In this document: positions 9,569 through 17,495 of the stretch, piece after piece | How positions within the stretch are numbered: position 1 is the first letter of the stretch | Layout: every line of letters begins with the position of its first letter | NCBI GenBank assembly: GCA_903840415.1 | Contig: CAIMFY010000116.1 | Location: 1 to 42,765, forward strand | Direction of reading: 5' to 3' | Source of the DNA: an uncultured Opitutia bacterium | Lineage (GTDB): Bacteria; Verrucomicrobiota; Verrucomicrobiia; Opitutales; Opitutaceae | DNA: 42,765 nucleotides | Translations under genes and position numbers: made by a program | Notes under the pieces: model-generated | Seen by the model: the letters and a program-made list of their open reading frames with translations, nothing else | Told to the model about the DNA's origin: nothing | Database searches by the model: none

Positions 9569-10765
9569 ATGGCCCAACTCCCGAATCGCAACCCGCCCGT
9601 TTCTACCGCTCCGGCCACCATTCCGGCCGTGCCAGCCAAGGCGCCGGGTCGCGGCGCGGTGCCTTACGCCGGCGCCATGGGCACAGCGAATAAGCGGAAG
9701 CGCCCGCTGACGTTTGGCCGCGTGGTCAACGGCAAGGGCCTCGCGGTGTTCACGCGGCAGCTTGCCACGTTGGTGAAGGCCGGCATGCCGATCCTGCGCA
9801 GTCTCGAAGTGCTGGCGCGCCAGGAAAAACGTCCGGCATTCAAGGAAGTGATCGAGAACATCGCCGATATGATCCGGTCGGGAGGGAATTTTTCTGATGG
9901 GCTAGCGGCCAACGAAAGGATTTTTGATCGGCTTTACATTAACATGGTGAAAGCCGGTGAGGCGGGCGGGGTGCTCGACACGGTGCTCGAGCGACTTGCC
10001 GTCTTCATGGAGAAGGCGCAGCGCATTCAGGGCAAGGTGAAGGCGGCGATGATTTACCCCATCATCATCGTGCTGGTCGCGAGTGCGATCGTGTCGGTGC
10101 TGATGATTTTCGTGGTGCCGACGTTTAAGGCGATTTTCCGCGACATGCTGAAGGGCCAGCCGCTGCCGTCGCTCACGGAGGGACTGCTCGCTGTGAGCAA
10201 TTTCCTGAAGGACCATTATCCCATCGCTCTAGGCCTCATCGTCGCGGCTTACGTTGGGGGCAATTTGTTGCATAAGACGCGGCCGGGTGCGCGTCTGTTC
10301 GACTGGCTGGTTATTCACATGCCGGTGCTGGGCGACTTGTTTCTGAAGGCCGCGATTGCGCGGTTCACGCGGACGTTTGGGACGTTGCTCGCGAGTGGCG
10401 TGCCGATCCTGCAGGCACTGATCATCACGCGCGACACGAGCGGCAACATCCATGTCGCCGATGCGATCAATGTGGTCCACGATCGCGTGAAGGAGGGCGA
10501 CAACGTCGCGAAGCCGCTGGAGTCGACGCAGATTTTCCCCGGCATGGTCACCAGCATGATCGAGGTGGGCGAGGAGACGGGCGCGTTGCCCGACATGCTG
10601 ACGCGCATCGCCGACACCTACGACGAGGAAGTCGACACGGCGGTCGCCGGCCTGACGTCGATCATCGAACCGATCATGATTGTGTTCATGGCGGTGATGG
10701 TCGGCACGATCGTGATCGCGCTGTTTTTGCCGATGGTGAGCATCATTCAGCATCTGCCGACCTGA
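9569..10765 (+). CDS. inner-membrane platform protein (PilC/GspF family)
   Basis: PilC/GspF is the integral inner-membrane platform on which the assembly ATPase acts to add or extract pilin subunits. The 398-residue protein has a Pro/Ala-rich cytoplasmic start (about 1-50), then two repeated T2SSF helical domains. The first opens FTRQLATLVKAGMPILRSLE and the second FTRTFGTLLASGVPILQAL. Hydrophobic segments occur near residues 155-180, 210-230 and 365-390, the usual three. ATG 9569 is preferred over an upstream frame that overlaps the ATPase gene; it lies 2 bases after that stop, with GAGGAAA some 25 bases upstream inside the previous gene. The closing LFLPMVSIIQ is typical of the family. Confidence 0.94.
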   Translation: MAQLPNRNPPVSTAPATIPAVPAKAPGRGAVPYAGAMGTANKRKRPLTFGRVVNGKGLAVFTRQLATLVKAGMPILRSLEVLARQEKRPAFKEVIENIADMIRSGGNFSDGLAANERIFDRLYINMVKAGEAGGVLDTVLERLAVFMEKAQRIQGKVKAAMIYPIIIVLVASAIVSVLMIFVVPTFKAIFRDMLKGQPLPSLTEGLLAVSNFLKDHYPIALGLIVAAYVGGNLLHKTRPGARLFDWLVIHMPVLGDLFLKAAIARFTRTFGTLLASGVPILQALIITRDTSGNIHVADAINVVHDRVKEGDNVAKPLESTQIFPGMVTSMIEVGEETGALPDMLTRIADTYDEEVDTAVAGLTSIIEPIMIVFMAVMVGTIVIALFLPMVSIIQHLPT

Positions 10766-10770
10766 GTCGA

Positions 10771-11763
10771 TCAGTCGCCGAGCTTGCGGGTGAGTAGCAT
10801 CGAACTCAACCCGGGGAGGCGTTCCGAAAATTCGTCACCATCGCTGGCTTGACGGAGGGCGCGCTGGACCATGCCCATCTTGGCGTCGAGGTTGTCGATC
10901 ATCGAAACAAAGACGGCTTCGGGCGTGGCGGCGTAGACGGCGGCGCCCCATTCAGGTTCGCCCTGATGGGAGAGGATGATGTGTTCGAGGCGTTCTAGAC
11001 GTTCGGGATCGAGCTTGGCCTTGATGGCGGCTTTGCGCGCGAGTTGGTAGCCGAGCACGACATGGCCCTGGAGAATGCCGCGGCGGCTGCGTTTGGTGGC
11101 GAGCGTGCCTTCGTATTCGATGGCCTTGCCGGTGTCGTGAAGTAGGATACCGGCAAGCGCGAGGTCGGCATCGATCTCGGTATAGAGCGGAAGCAGGGCC
11201 TTGCACACCCGCGCCATGTGAGTCGTGTGTTCCAGCAAGCCGTGGCGATAGGCGTGGTGCATCGCGACGGCAGCGGGCGACCACTTGAACGTCTCGCCGA
11301 TTTCGTCAAAGACGGCGCGAACGGTGGCGCGCAATTCGGCGTGACCAATGGATTCGATGAAGGCGTTGAACTCCGTCCACAGCGCTGCGCCATCTTCGGG
11401 CGCCACTTCGACGAGCGTTTCCAGCAGTCCGGGCGCGCCCAGTTCGCTTTCAGCGAGCACCGTGGCTTTCATCAGACGAGGCGAAAGACGACCTTGATAG
11501 TAGTCTATCTTTCCCTCGAGGCGAACGATGGCGCCTTCGCCGGCGTCTTTGAGCGTTTCGAAGGCGGGGCTGTCGCCGAACACGGTGCATCCGAACGAGC
11601 CGGTGCGATCGCCGAAATCGGCGCTGAAAAATGAATTGCCGTTCGACGCGGTTTTCGCGGCGAGTTTTTTCACGACGAGCAAGCTCGTGAACGGCCGGCC
11701 GTTGGCGGAAGGATCGAGCGCCTTAAGATCGCGAACGGTGGAGAGGGGCGGCGAATCAGCCAT
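10771..11763 (-). CDS. yhaM: YhaM-type 3'-5' exoribonuclease (OB-fold plus HD domain)
   Basis: YhaM proteins are single-strand 3'-5' exonucleases that trim RNA, and sometimes DNA, ends. The 330-residue protein shows the family layout: an OB-fold nucleic-acid-binding domain (about 10-100, with FFSADFGDRTG), then an HD domain from about 160 with HHAYRHGLLEHTTHM, the HD pair H209-D210 in LLHDTGK, ILSHQG and MIDNLDAKM. Its length matches Gram-positive YhaM. The start codon overlaps the end of the isochorismatase-like gene by 8 bases, which indicates an operon with the two genes upstream. Its 3' end lies 5 bases from the end of the convergent gspF gene. The family call is firm; the substrate is inferred. 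Confidence 0.88.
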   Translation of the reverse strand: MADSPPLSTVRDLKALDPSANGRPFTSLLVVKKLAAKTASNGNSFFSADFGDRTGSFGCTVFGDSPAFETLKDAGEGAIVRLEGKIDYYQGRLSPRLMKATVLAESELGAPGLLETLVEVAPEDGAALWTEFNAFIESIGHAELRATVRAVFDEIGETFKWSPAAVAMHHAYRHGLLEHTTHMARVCKALLPLYTEIDADLALAGILLHDTGKAIEYEGTLATKRSRRGILQGHVVLGYQLARKAAIKAKLDPERLERLEHIILSHQGEPEWGAAVYAATPEAVFVSMIDNLDAKMGMVQRALRQASDGDEFSERLPGLSSMLLTRKLGD

Positions 11764-12316
11764 GAGATTTGACGAGTTGCGTGTAGGCTTTGAAGAAAGG
11801 GTGTTTCACATCGTGGAGGAGTGAATAGAAAACGGTTTCGCTCGGGAGCACATGCACGCCGGCATGAACGAGCGCCTCCAGACAAAAGCTGGCGTCGTCC
11901 GGCCGCCGCGCGCCGACGGCATCGCTCAGGATCGTGACCTGGAGCTTGGCTGCGCGAGCGTCGAGGGCGGTCTGATAAATGCAGACGGAAGTTTCGAGGC
12001 CGCATAACAGCAGGTGTTCGACTCCGCGATCGCGGAGTAGGGTGTCGCGAATACCGTCATCCGCCAGCGCAGAGAAGGCGTTCTTGCCGAAGACGGGCGC
12101 GCCGAAGGCGAGCGCTAGCAGTTCCGGCGCGGTGCCGCCGAGTTTCTGCGGCACTTGCTCGGTGAAGGCAACGGGCAGCCCGAGGCCGAGTGCGGCAGCG
12201 ATGGCAAACTCGCACCGGCGCTGGACACGCGCGCCGTTGGTGACGGCCGAGACAAACACGGGCTGCATGTCGATGCAGAGGAGCATGAGTTCACCGGACG
12301 GATGAGGGGCTTTCAT
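11756..12316 (-). CDS. isochorismatase-like cysteine hydrolase
   Basis: This family hydrolyses amides or vinyl ethers (isochorismate, nicotinamide, N-carbamoyl compounds) using an Asp-Lys-Cys triad. The 186-residue protein shows D16 in LCIDMQPVF, K78 in VFGKNAFSAL and C112 in CGLETSVCIYQT, so the triad looks complete. The overall form is that of the small stand-alone YcaC-like members, and no specific substrate can be read. ATG 12316 is chosen because it overlaps the upstream phosphatase stop as ATGA and gives the normal N-terminus; a longer in-frame extension is antisense-like. It is the middle gene of a three-gene minus-strand unit. Confidence 0.87.
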   Translation of the reverse strand: MKAPHPSGELMLLCIDMQPVFVSAVTNGARVQRRCEFAIAAALGLGLPVAFTEQVPQKLGGTAPELLALAFGAPVFGKNAFSALADDGIRDTLLRDRGVEHLLLCGLETSVCIYQTALDARAAKLQVTILSDAVGARRPDDASFCLEALVHAGVHVLPSETVFYSLLHDVKHPFFKAYTQLVKSHG

Positions 12317-12972
12317 TTCCAGTAGCGTGTGTGGGCGCGGACCTGAACGAAACGTTTTTCGGGCAAAATGTAGGCGGTGAGCTTTTCGCCCACCACGCAG
12401 CCAGTGTCGATCCCGACGGACCACTTGAGCTTGTAGATCTCCGGGCGCGGCGTGTGGCCGTAGATGACGAACGGCGGCCCGCGCCACAGATCAGCCCACG
12501 CTGGCGCCTTGGGCGCTTCGGAGCGTTTTCCGGGGCGGCCGTCGCGCGTGACAACTTGGATGCGCGTGACGACGTCCGCAGTTTGGCGCGCCCACGGTTC
12601 CTTCGGCAGGAAACCGCCGTGGACAAACACGACATTGAGTTCCGGCTCTTCCAGAGTGAGCGGCATCTTTTTAAGATAGTCCCAGTCGGTGGGCCGTAGT
12701 TGCGCAAACGTTTCGAGGTCGCGCTCGCGGATGTATTTTTTGTTGCCCGTCTGACGGTATCTGAGCAACCGCAGTTCGTGGTTGCCGAGGAGTGCCGTCG
12801 CGTGGCAGGCCCGCGCAAGATCGATCACTTTGCAACTGTCGGGACCGCGGTTGACGAGATCGCCGAGGAGGATGACGCGATCGTGGCGCGTGAGGGCGAG
12901 GAGCGCGAGTAGTTCGGCGAACTCGGCGTGGCAGCCGTGGATGTCGCCGATGGCGATGAGTCGTCCGTTCAT
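12313..12972 (-). CDS. PPP-family metallophosphoesterase (serine/threonine phosphatase/ApaH-like)
   Basis: This is a two-metal phosphoesterase of the PPP superfamily, 219 residues. The metal and phosphate motifs are in order: GDIHG at 9-13, GDLVNRGPDS at about 37-46, GNHE at 63-66, VHGG, and YGHTPRPEIY near the C-terminus. Bacterial relatives include Ser/Thr protein phosphatases of the PrpA/PrpB type and diadenosine tetraphosphatase ApaH. The short length and single-domain form favour the small bacterial phosphatase group, but the substrate cannot be read. It is divergent from the next plus-strand gene with 52 bases between starts and heads the unit phosphatase-isochorismatase-YhaM. Confidence 0.88.
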   Translation of the reverse strand: MNGRLIAIGDIHGCHAEFAELLALLALTRHDRVILLGDLVNRGPDSCKVIDLARACHATALLGNHELRLLRYRQTGNKKYIRERDLETFAQLRPTDWDYLKKMPLTLEEPELNVVFVHGGFLPKEPWARQTADVVTRIQVVTRDGRPGKRSEAPKAPAWADLWRGPPFVIYGHTPRPEIYKLKWSVGIDTGCVVGEKLTAYILPEKRFVQVRAHTRYWK

Positions 12973-13024
12973 GCGGCGGGAAAGTGCTAGCGTCCGGCGC
13001 GCGCTGGAGTAAACAAGAAAGCCT

Positions 13025-13570
13025 ATGGAAATGCATCTCCAGCCGCTCGCGACGACGTGCTTCGTCTCTGGTCAGCCGTTCGCCGAAGGCGATCGGGTGG
13101 CTAGCTTTCTCGTGCGGGCGACGACGCTCGATGTCGTGCGCTACGATTTGCTCGCGACCGAAGCGTCGAGTTTCGCGCCGGAGGGCTTCGTGGCGTGCCG
13201 CTGGGTGCAGGCATTCAAGCCCCAAGCGCACGAGAACGCTGCCCGGACGCTCAAGTTGAATGCCGAAAACCTGTTTCTCACTCTTGCCGAACCAGCGAAC
13301 GAACTCAATGTGGAGAGCACGCGCCTCTTGCAGTTTCTCGCGCTCATGCTTGAGCGGAAAAAACTTCTCCGTCCCAAGGGGCAATCGGCCGACGGCACCA
13401 AGAGCGTCTACGAGCACGCAAAATCGAAGCAGCTTTTCGAGGTGCCAATGGGCGATTTGACGCCGGAGTTTTTTGTCGCCGTGCAAGAGCAACTGACGGT
13501 CCTGGTTGGCTCGAAACCCCAAAAACCTGTAATCTCCCAGACTGAGACGTCGGTCCAAGCTGCAACATAA
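13025..13570 (+). CDS. conserved-looking hypothetical cytoplasmic protein
   Basis: This 181-residue protein has no signal peptide or membrane segment. The N-terminus CFVSGQPFAEGDRVASFLVR reads like half of a small treble-clef or zinc-ribbon module, with further cysteines few (one in VACRWVQAF). The middle is helical with ESTRLLQFLALMLERKKLL. The last 20 residues are polar and likely unstructured. Third-position GC-rich codon use matches the neighbours, which supports a real gene. I recognise no named family, though similar short proteins beginning with a C-x-SG-x-PF motif seem familiar from Verrucomicrobiota and Planctomycetota. It is divergent from the phosphatase and separate from the ABC operon, which starts about 220 bases later. 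Confidence 0.65.
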   Translation: MEMHLQPLATTCFVSGQPFAEGDRVASFLVRATTLDVVRYDLLATEASSFAPEGFVACRWVQAFKPQAHENAARTLKLNAENLFLTLAEPANELNVESTRLLQFLALMLERKKLLRPKGQSADGTKSVYEHAKSKQLFEVPMGDLTPEFFVAVQEQLTVLVGSKPQKPVISQTETSVQAAT

Positions 13571-13788
13571 AGATGCGATCTGAATAAGCGGCGAAGGTTA
13601 CGGGGCGAAATTTTCGCGGTGCCTTGGCACTAAACGCTCAGGTTGTGCTCGGTGGTGCCGCAATTGTGAATCAGGCTTTGGAGCAGATTTTTGTAACTAT
13701 TATCCGCAGGTTCGTGTATGACGGGGACGACCGTTGGGGTCCGTCCTTCCACTTCTCCTGATTCGCCTTGAACGCGCCCACTCATGAA

Positions 13789-14742
13789 ATGTCGCCCGCA
13801 AACCTGTCGCGGCGGACCGCTGAGAATTTCATCATCGAGGCGGTGGGCCTGGGCAAGACCTATGGCACGCTCCGCGCGCTCGCGGATGTGAGCGTCCGCG
13901 TGCCGCCCGGCACGATCGGGCTGCTTGGACCGAATGGTGCCGGCAAAAGCACGTTCCTTAAGTGCCTGCTTAACCTTGAGACGCCGACGACGGGCTCAGC
14001 CAAAGTGCTCGGAGTCGACATCCGGGCGCGCAACCGCGCGTCGCGCGAAAAGGTCGGCTACAGCCCGGAGCAGGATTGCCACATCGCCGGCATGGCTGGC
14101 TGCGAATACGTCACTTACTGCGGCCAGCTCTCAGGCATGCCCTTTCGCCAGGCGCGCCAGCGCACGCACGAAATCCTCGATCTCGTCGGGATGGGGCAGG
14201 AGCGCTACCGGCTCGTCGACACTTACTCGACCGGCATGAAGCAGCGCGTGAAGCTCGCACAGGCACTGGTGCACGATCCCGAAATCGTATTTCTTGACGA
14301 GCCGACCAACGGCCTCGATCCGTCGGGCCGCGAACACATCCTCCAACTCATCGGCTCCCTATGGAAGGACCTCGGGATTAGCGTCGTGATGTGCTCGCAC
14401 CTCCTACGCGACATTGAGCGGGTGTGCGATCGCGTGATGATCATCGGCCACGGCCGGCTGCTCGAGCACGACAGTATCTTGGCACTCAAGAGCCGCCACC
14501 GCCGCATTGTTGAGATCGCGCCGGCGAGCGAGACAGAACGATTTCAAACCGTGCTCACGTCGGCCGGGCTCACGGTTGTGAAGCTCTCCAATGGCAAGCT
14601 CCGCGTTGAATCCGCGAGCGATTCCATCGAGTGGGTGCTCGAGCTGATGCGGGCGCATGGCCTGCCGCCCGCCGAAATCGTGTCGAACCCCGATGCTCTC
14701 CACGAGTTGTTCATCAAATCGATTTCCGCCGACCATGGATAG
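13789..14742 (+). CDS. ABC-2 type transporter ATP-binding protein, copy 1
   Basis: This is the ATPase subunit of an ABC exporter, 317 residues from ATG 13789; a TTG at 13768 in the same frame would add 7 residues. It has Walker A GPNGAGKST, signature YSTGMKQRVKLAQAL (TGMKQR variant of LSGGQ), Walker B VFLDEPTNGLDPSG and the H-loop in CSHLLRDIERVCD. A C-terminal domain of about 90 residues follows, as in CcmA/NatA-type exporters. A TATTAT hexamer at 13698-13703 could be a -10 box for the operon, but no good -35 box lies at the right spacing. It overlaps the first permease by 8 bases. The substrate is unknown. Confidence 0.9.
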   Translation: MSPANLSRRTAENFIIEAVGLGKTYGTLRALADVSVRVPPGTIGLLGPNGAGKSTFLKCLLNLETPTTGSAKVLGVDIRARNRASREKVGYSPEQDCHIAGMAGCEYVTYCGQLSGMPFRQARQRTHEILDLVGMGQERYRLVDTYSTGMKQRVKLAQALVHDPEIVFLDEPTNGLDPSGREHILQLIGSLWKDLGISVVMCSHLLRDIERVCDRVMIIGHGRLLEHDSILALKSRHRRIVEIAPASETERFQTVLTSAGLTVVKLSNGKLRVESASDSIEWVLELMRAHGLPPAEIVSNPDALHELFIKSISADHG

Positions 14743-15724
14743 TAGCCTCGATCTGAGTCGCTGGCGCGAAGCGCCGCGCGGAGTTGCCTACCGGCGTTGG
14801 TGTATCGTCGCTACCGGGTTGCGGCAGCTCCTGCGCACGCGCTATTTCAAATTCTTGCTCAGCGTGGCGTGGAGCGGCGGTCTGATGATTGCGGTCGCAG
14901 GCTTTGCGTTCAGCCAGTCGCTCGCGAGCGGCGGCTGGCTCGAAAACTTCGCGGTGCGCCTCGGGCCACGGGCCGAAGCGGTGTTTACGGTGATCACGGG
15001 GCTCGTGGCGATGTTTCCGGACGTCGTGGTGCACGGCGTCTTCACCTTGATTTTCTGGGCGCATTCGTTTCTCGGGCTGTGGCTCAGCCTGCTCGCGCTC
15101 ACGGTGCTTGTGCCGCAATTGATCACGCGCGATCGCGGCAGCAACGCGCTCATCGTCTACCTGGCGCGGCCGCTCACCTCGACAGACTATCTGCTCGGCA
15201 AGCTCGGTATCATCGTCGGCGTATTGGTGCTGGTGTGGACGGGACCGATGCTGTGCGGGTGGTTGCTCAGCATGCTGTTCGCCACTGATCGCGATTTCAT
15301 CGTCTATTCGTTTTCGCCGCTGCTGCGCGCGCTGCTGTTCAACGGCATCGCGCTGGTCGCCTTGGCCGCGATTGCGCTCGGCGTGTCCGCGCTCGGCCGC
15401 AAGACTCAGGTGGCAACAATCGTGTGGATCGGGCTGTGGCTGGTGCTCGGCGGCATGGCCGCGCCGCCGCTGGCGCCAGACTGGATCAAGCGGGCAAGTT
15501 TCACCCGTGACCTCTACGAGGTGCGGCAAGAGGTTTTCCGGCTCGACACCGCGCTGAGCGACGCAGCGGCGCAACTGCCGCTGCTCGACCAGCGGTTTGT
15601 GACCAATCTAGCTGCCGCCGGCAAAAAAGCCGAGCCGACCGATTTCAATGGCGCGCTGGCGGGCCTCGGTATCTTCGTCGTGGCCTCGTCGTTCGTGTTT
15701 TTCCGCAAGCTCCGACCCGAATGA
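14735..15724 (+). CDS. ABC-2 type transporter permease, copy 1
   Basis: This 329-residue membrane protein has about six hydrophobic segments: around 40-60, 90-135 (probably two), 165-185, 215-240, 250-265 and a final one near 305-325. The form is that of ABC-2 type permeases (NosY/CcmB-like) that pair with the ATPase encoded just upstream. ATG 14735 overlaps the ATPase end by 8 bases and gives a short cytoplasmic start with WREAPRGVAYRRW, followed by a basic region before the first membrane segment. Its stop overlaps the next ATPase start as ATGA. A soluble, probably extracytoplasmic, part lies between the last two membrane segments (about 265-305). Confidence 0.82.
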   Translation: MDSSLDLSRWREAPRGVAYRRWCIVATGLRQLLRTRYFKFLLSVAWSGGLMIAVAGFAFSQSLASGGWLENFAVRLGPRAEAVFTVITGLVAMFPDVVVHGVFTLIFWAHSFLGLWLSLLALTVLVPQLITRDRGSNALIVYLARPLTSTDYLLGKLGIIVGVLVLVWTGPMLCGWLLSMLFATDRDFIVYSFSPLLRALLFNGIALVALAAIALGVSALGRKTQVATIVWIGLWLVLGGMAAPPLAPDWIKRASFTRDLYEVRQEVFRLDTALSDAAAQLPLLDQRFVTNLAAAGKKAEPTDFNGALAGLGIFVVASSFVFFRKLRPE

Positions 15725-16650
15725 GTGCCATCGTCCAAGCCGAAAACCTCAGCCGCTTCTACGGGATGATTCTCGGGTTGAACAACGTGTCTTTCGCGAT
15801 CCGGCCTGGCATCACCGGCATCGTCGGACCGAACGGCGCGGGCAAGACGACGCTCTTTCGTTTGCTGCTCGGTCAAATCCGACCGAGTTCTGGCGAACTC
15901 ACCGTTTTCGGCGAGCGCCCTTGGAATAATCCCGCGGTGCAAGCGCGCCTTGCGTATTGCCCTGAGAGCGAAGTGATGCCCGCGGGCCTGCGTCCGCTTG
16001 AGTGGCTTAGCGGGCTTGGCATGATCTCAGGTCTGTCGGCGCCGGAAGCCGACACGCGCGCCCGCGCTGCGCTCGAACGCGTCAAGCTCGGCGCCGAGCA
16101 CTGGCGCAAACGCGTGACCGCTTACTCGAAGGGGATGAAGCAGCGTGTGAAACTTGCGCAGTGCCTCCTGCACGAGCCGAAGCTTATCATCCTCGACGAA
16201 CCGATGAATGGCCTCGATCCGATGGGCCGCGAAGATATCGCGGTGATTCTGCGCCAGCTCGCCTCCGACGGTGTGAGCGTGCTCATCTCGAGCCATATCC
16301 TCCACGATCTTGAGGCGCTGTGCGCGGATTTCATTCTGCTGCGCTGGGGCCGAATCCCGCGCTCGCTCAATGAAGCCGCTTCAGCCGACGCGCGCGCGCG
16401 CTGGCCGGAGGCGACGACATTCCGCTGCGACGCCCCGGAAAAACTCGCGCATTTTCTCTTCGAACGAGAACTGCTGCGCGGCTGCGATATCACGCCCGAA
16501 ACTGGCACGCTGCACGCCCGCTGGCGCGACCCCGAGAAGTTTTTTAGTCTCTACCACTCCCTGCTGCTCGAGAGCGGTGTGCGCATTTTTGAAGTGCAGA
16601 GCACCGCGTCGTTTCTTGAGAAAGCCATCGACCCCACGCTGCACTCATGA
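15721..16650 (+). CDS. ABC-2 type transporter ATP-binding protein, copy 2
   Basis: This is a second ABC ATPase, 309 residues, related to copy 1. It has Walker A GPNGAGKTT, signature YSKGMKQRVKLAQCL, Walker B IILDEPMNGLDPMG and H-loop SSHILHDLEALC. A C-terminal extension of about 95 residues after the nucleotide-binding fold may serve in dimerisation or regulation. It is joined by ATGA overlaps to a permease on each side, so the order is ATPase-permease-ATPase-permease, read as one transcript. The two halves may form one exporter with two different ATPases or two parallel exporters from a tandem duplication; the weakly similar permeases favour an old duplication. Confidence 0.9.
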   Translation: MSAIVQAENLSRFYGMILGLNNVSFAIRPGITGIVGPNGAGKTTLFRLLLGQIRPSSGELTVFGERPWNNPAVQARLAYCPESEVMPAGLRPLEWLSGLGMISGLSAPEADTRARAALERVKLGAEHWRKRVTAYSKGMKQRVKLAQCLLHEPKLIILDEPMNGLDPMGREDIAVILRQLASDGVSVLISSHILHDLEALCADFILLRWGRIPRSLNEAASADARARWPEATTFRCDAPEKLAHFLFERELLRGCDITPETGTLHARWRDPEKFFSLYHSLLLESGVRIFEVQSTASFLEKAIDPTLHS

Positions 16651-17432
16651 ACACGGCTTCCACGTTTTCACCGGCGCGTGTCGCGCCGAATCTCTCCCAC
16701 GTCTGGGGCGGGATCTGGCGGCTCACCGTTCGGCGGTTCCTGCTGCCGGGCCATTGGCTGACGCTCGGTCTTGGTCTCGCGGTGCTGACGCTATTGTTGA
16801 TCGGCGGCGGGCACAGTGGCAGCCCGGCCCGATTCCTCGATTGGACGGTCGGATTTTACATCACATTTCTGGTGCCCGCGCTCTCATTCGTGGCGGCGGG
16901 AGGCGCGATGCGGGACGAAATGAAATCCGGCAACGTCGACTATGTGCTCACCCGGCCGGTGCCGCGGCCTGCCTTTGTCGTTTTCAAATTCATTGCCCAC
17001 ACGATTGGCGTGCAGATCGATTTTCTTTTTGCATTCGGCGTGGTGACGTTCTTCGCGGTGTCGCGGCACGTGCCCGATCTCGGTTGGGTCACGATTAAAC
17101 TTCTGTTCGGCCAGATGCTGTTGATTACGGCCTTTAGCGCGTTGGGTTTTCTCTGCGGTGTGATTTCGTCACGCTATGTCGTGATTGGGCTCGCCTACGC
17201 TGGCATCATCGAGGCCGGCGTCGGCCAAATTCCCACCCAACTCAGCCGGCTTTCGATGACGCACCAAGTGCGCGATTTGCTCACGTTCCTGCTTGGTGGT
17301 TCCGCGCCGGTCACGTCTGTGCCGAGCCTGATTAGCACCACCAGCCTCGTGGCTCTATTTGGCGTAATATTCGTGGCCGCGGCCGCCGCGATTTTTTCGC
17401 TGTGCGAACTTTCCGGCCCCGCCGATTCTTGA
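16647..17432 (+). CDS. ABC-2 type transporter permease, copy 2
   Basis: This 261-residue membrane protein has six hydrophobic segments, the first near 37-56 and the last near 232-252. The stretch GGAMRDEMKSGNVDYVLTRPVPRPAFVVFK matches the cytoplasmic loop of ABC-2 permeases; copy 1 has its equivalent at ITRDRGSNALIVYLARP. It starts as ATGA on the stop of the second ATPase and is the last gene of the exporter operon, followed by 63 bases without a clear hairpin. The solute is unknown: no substrate-binding protein, immunity gene or biosynthetic gene lies next to it. Confidence 0.82.
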   Translation: MNTASTFSPARVAPNLSHVWGGIWRLTVRRFLLPGHWLTLGLGLAVLTLLLIGGGHSGSPARFLDWTVGFYITFLVPALSFVAAGGAMRDEMKSGNVDYVLTRPVPRPAFVVFKFIAHTIGVQIDFLFAFGVVTFFAVSRHVPDLGWVTIKLLFGQMLLITAFSALGFLCGVISSRYVVIGLAYAGIIEAGVGQIPTQLSRLSMTHQVRDLLTFLLGGSAPVTSVPSLISTTSLVALFGVIFVAAAAAIFSLCELSGPADS

Positions 17433-17495
17433 ACCACTTGTAACCAACACCAGCCAGTCGGTGTAGAGACCGGTAGCAACATTCTCCCTCCTCTT

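Noticed and set aside
12313-12972. calling the phosphatase apaH
   Set aside because: Motifs are shared by all PPP enzymes; the short single-domain form does not show ApaH-specific features, so no symbol is given.
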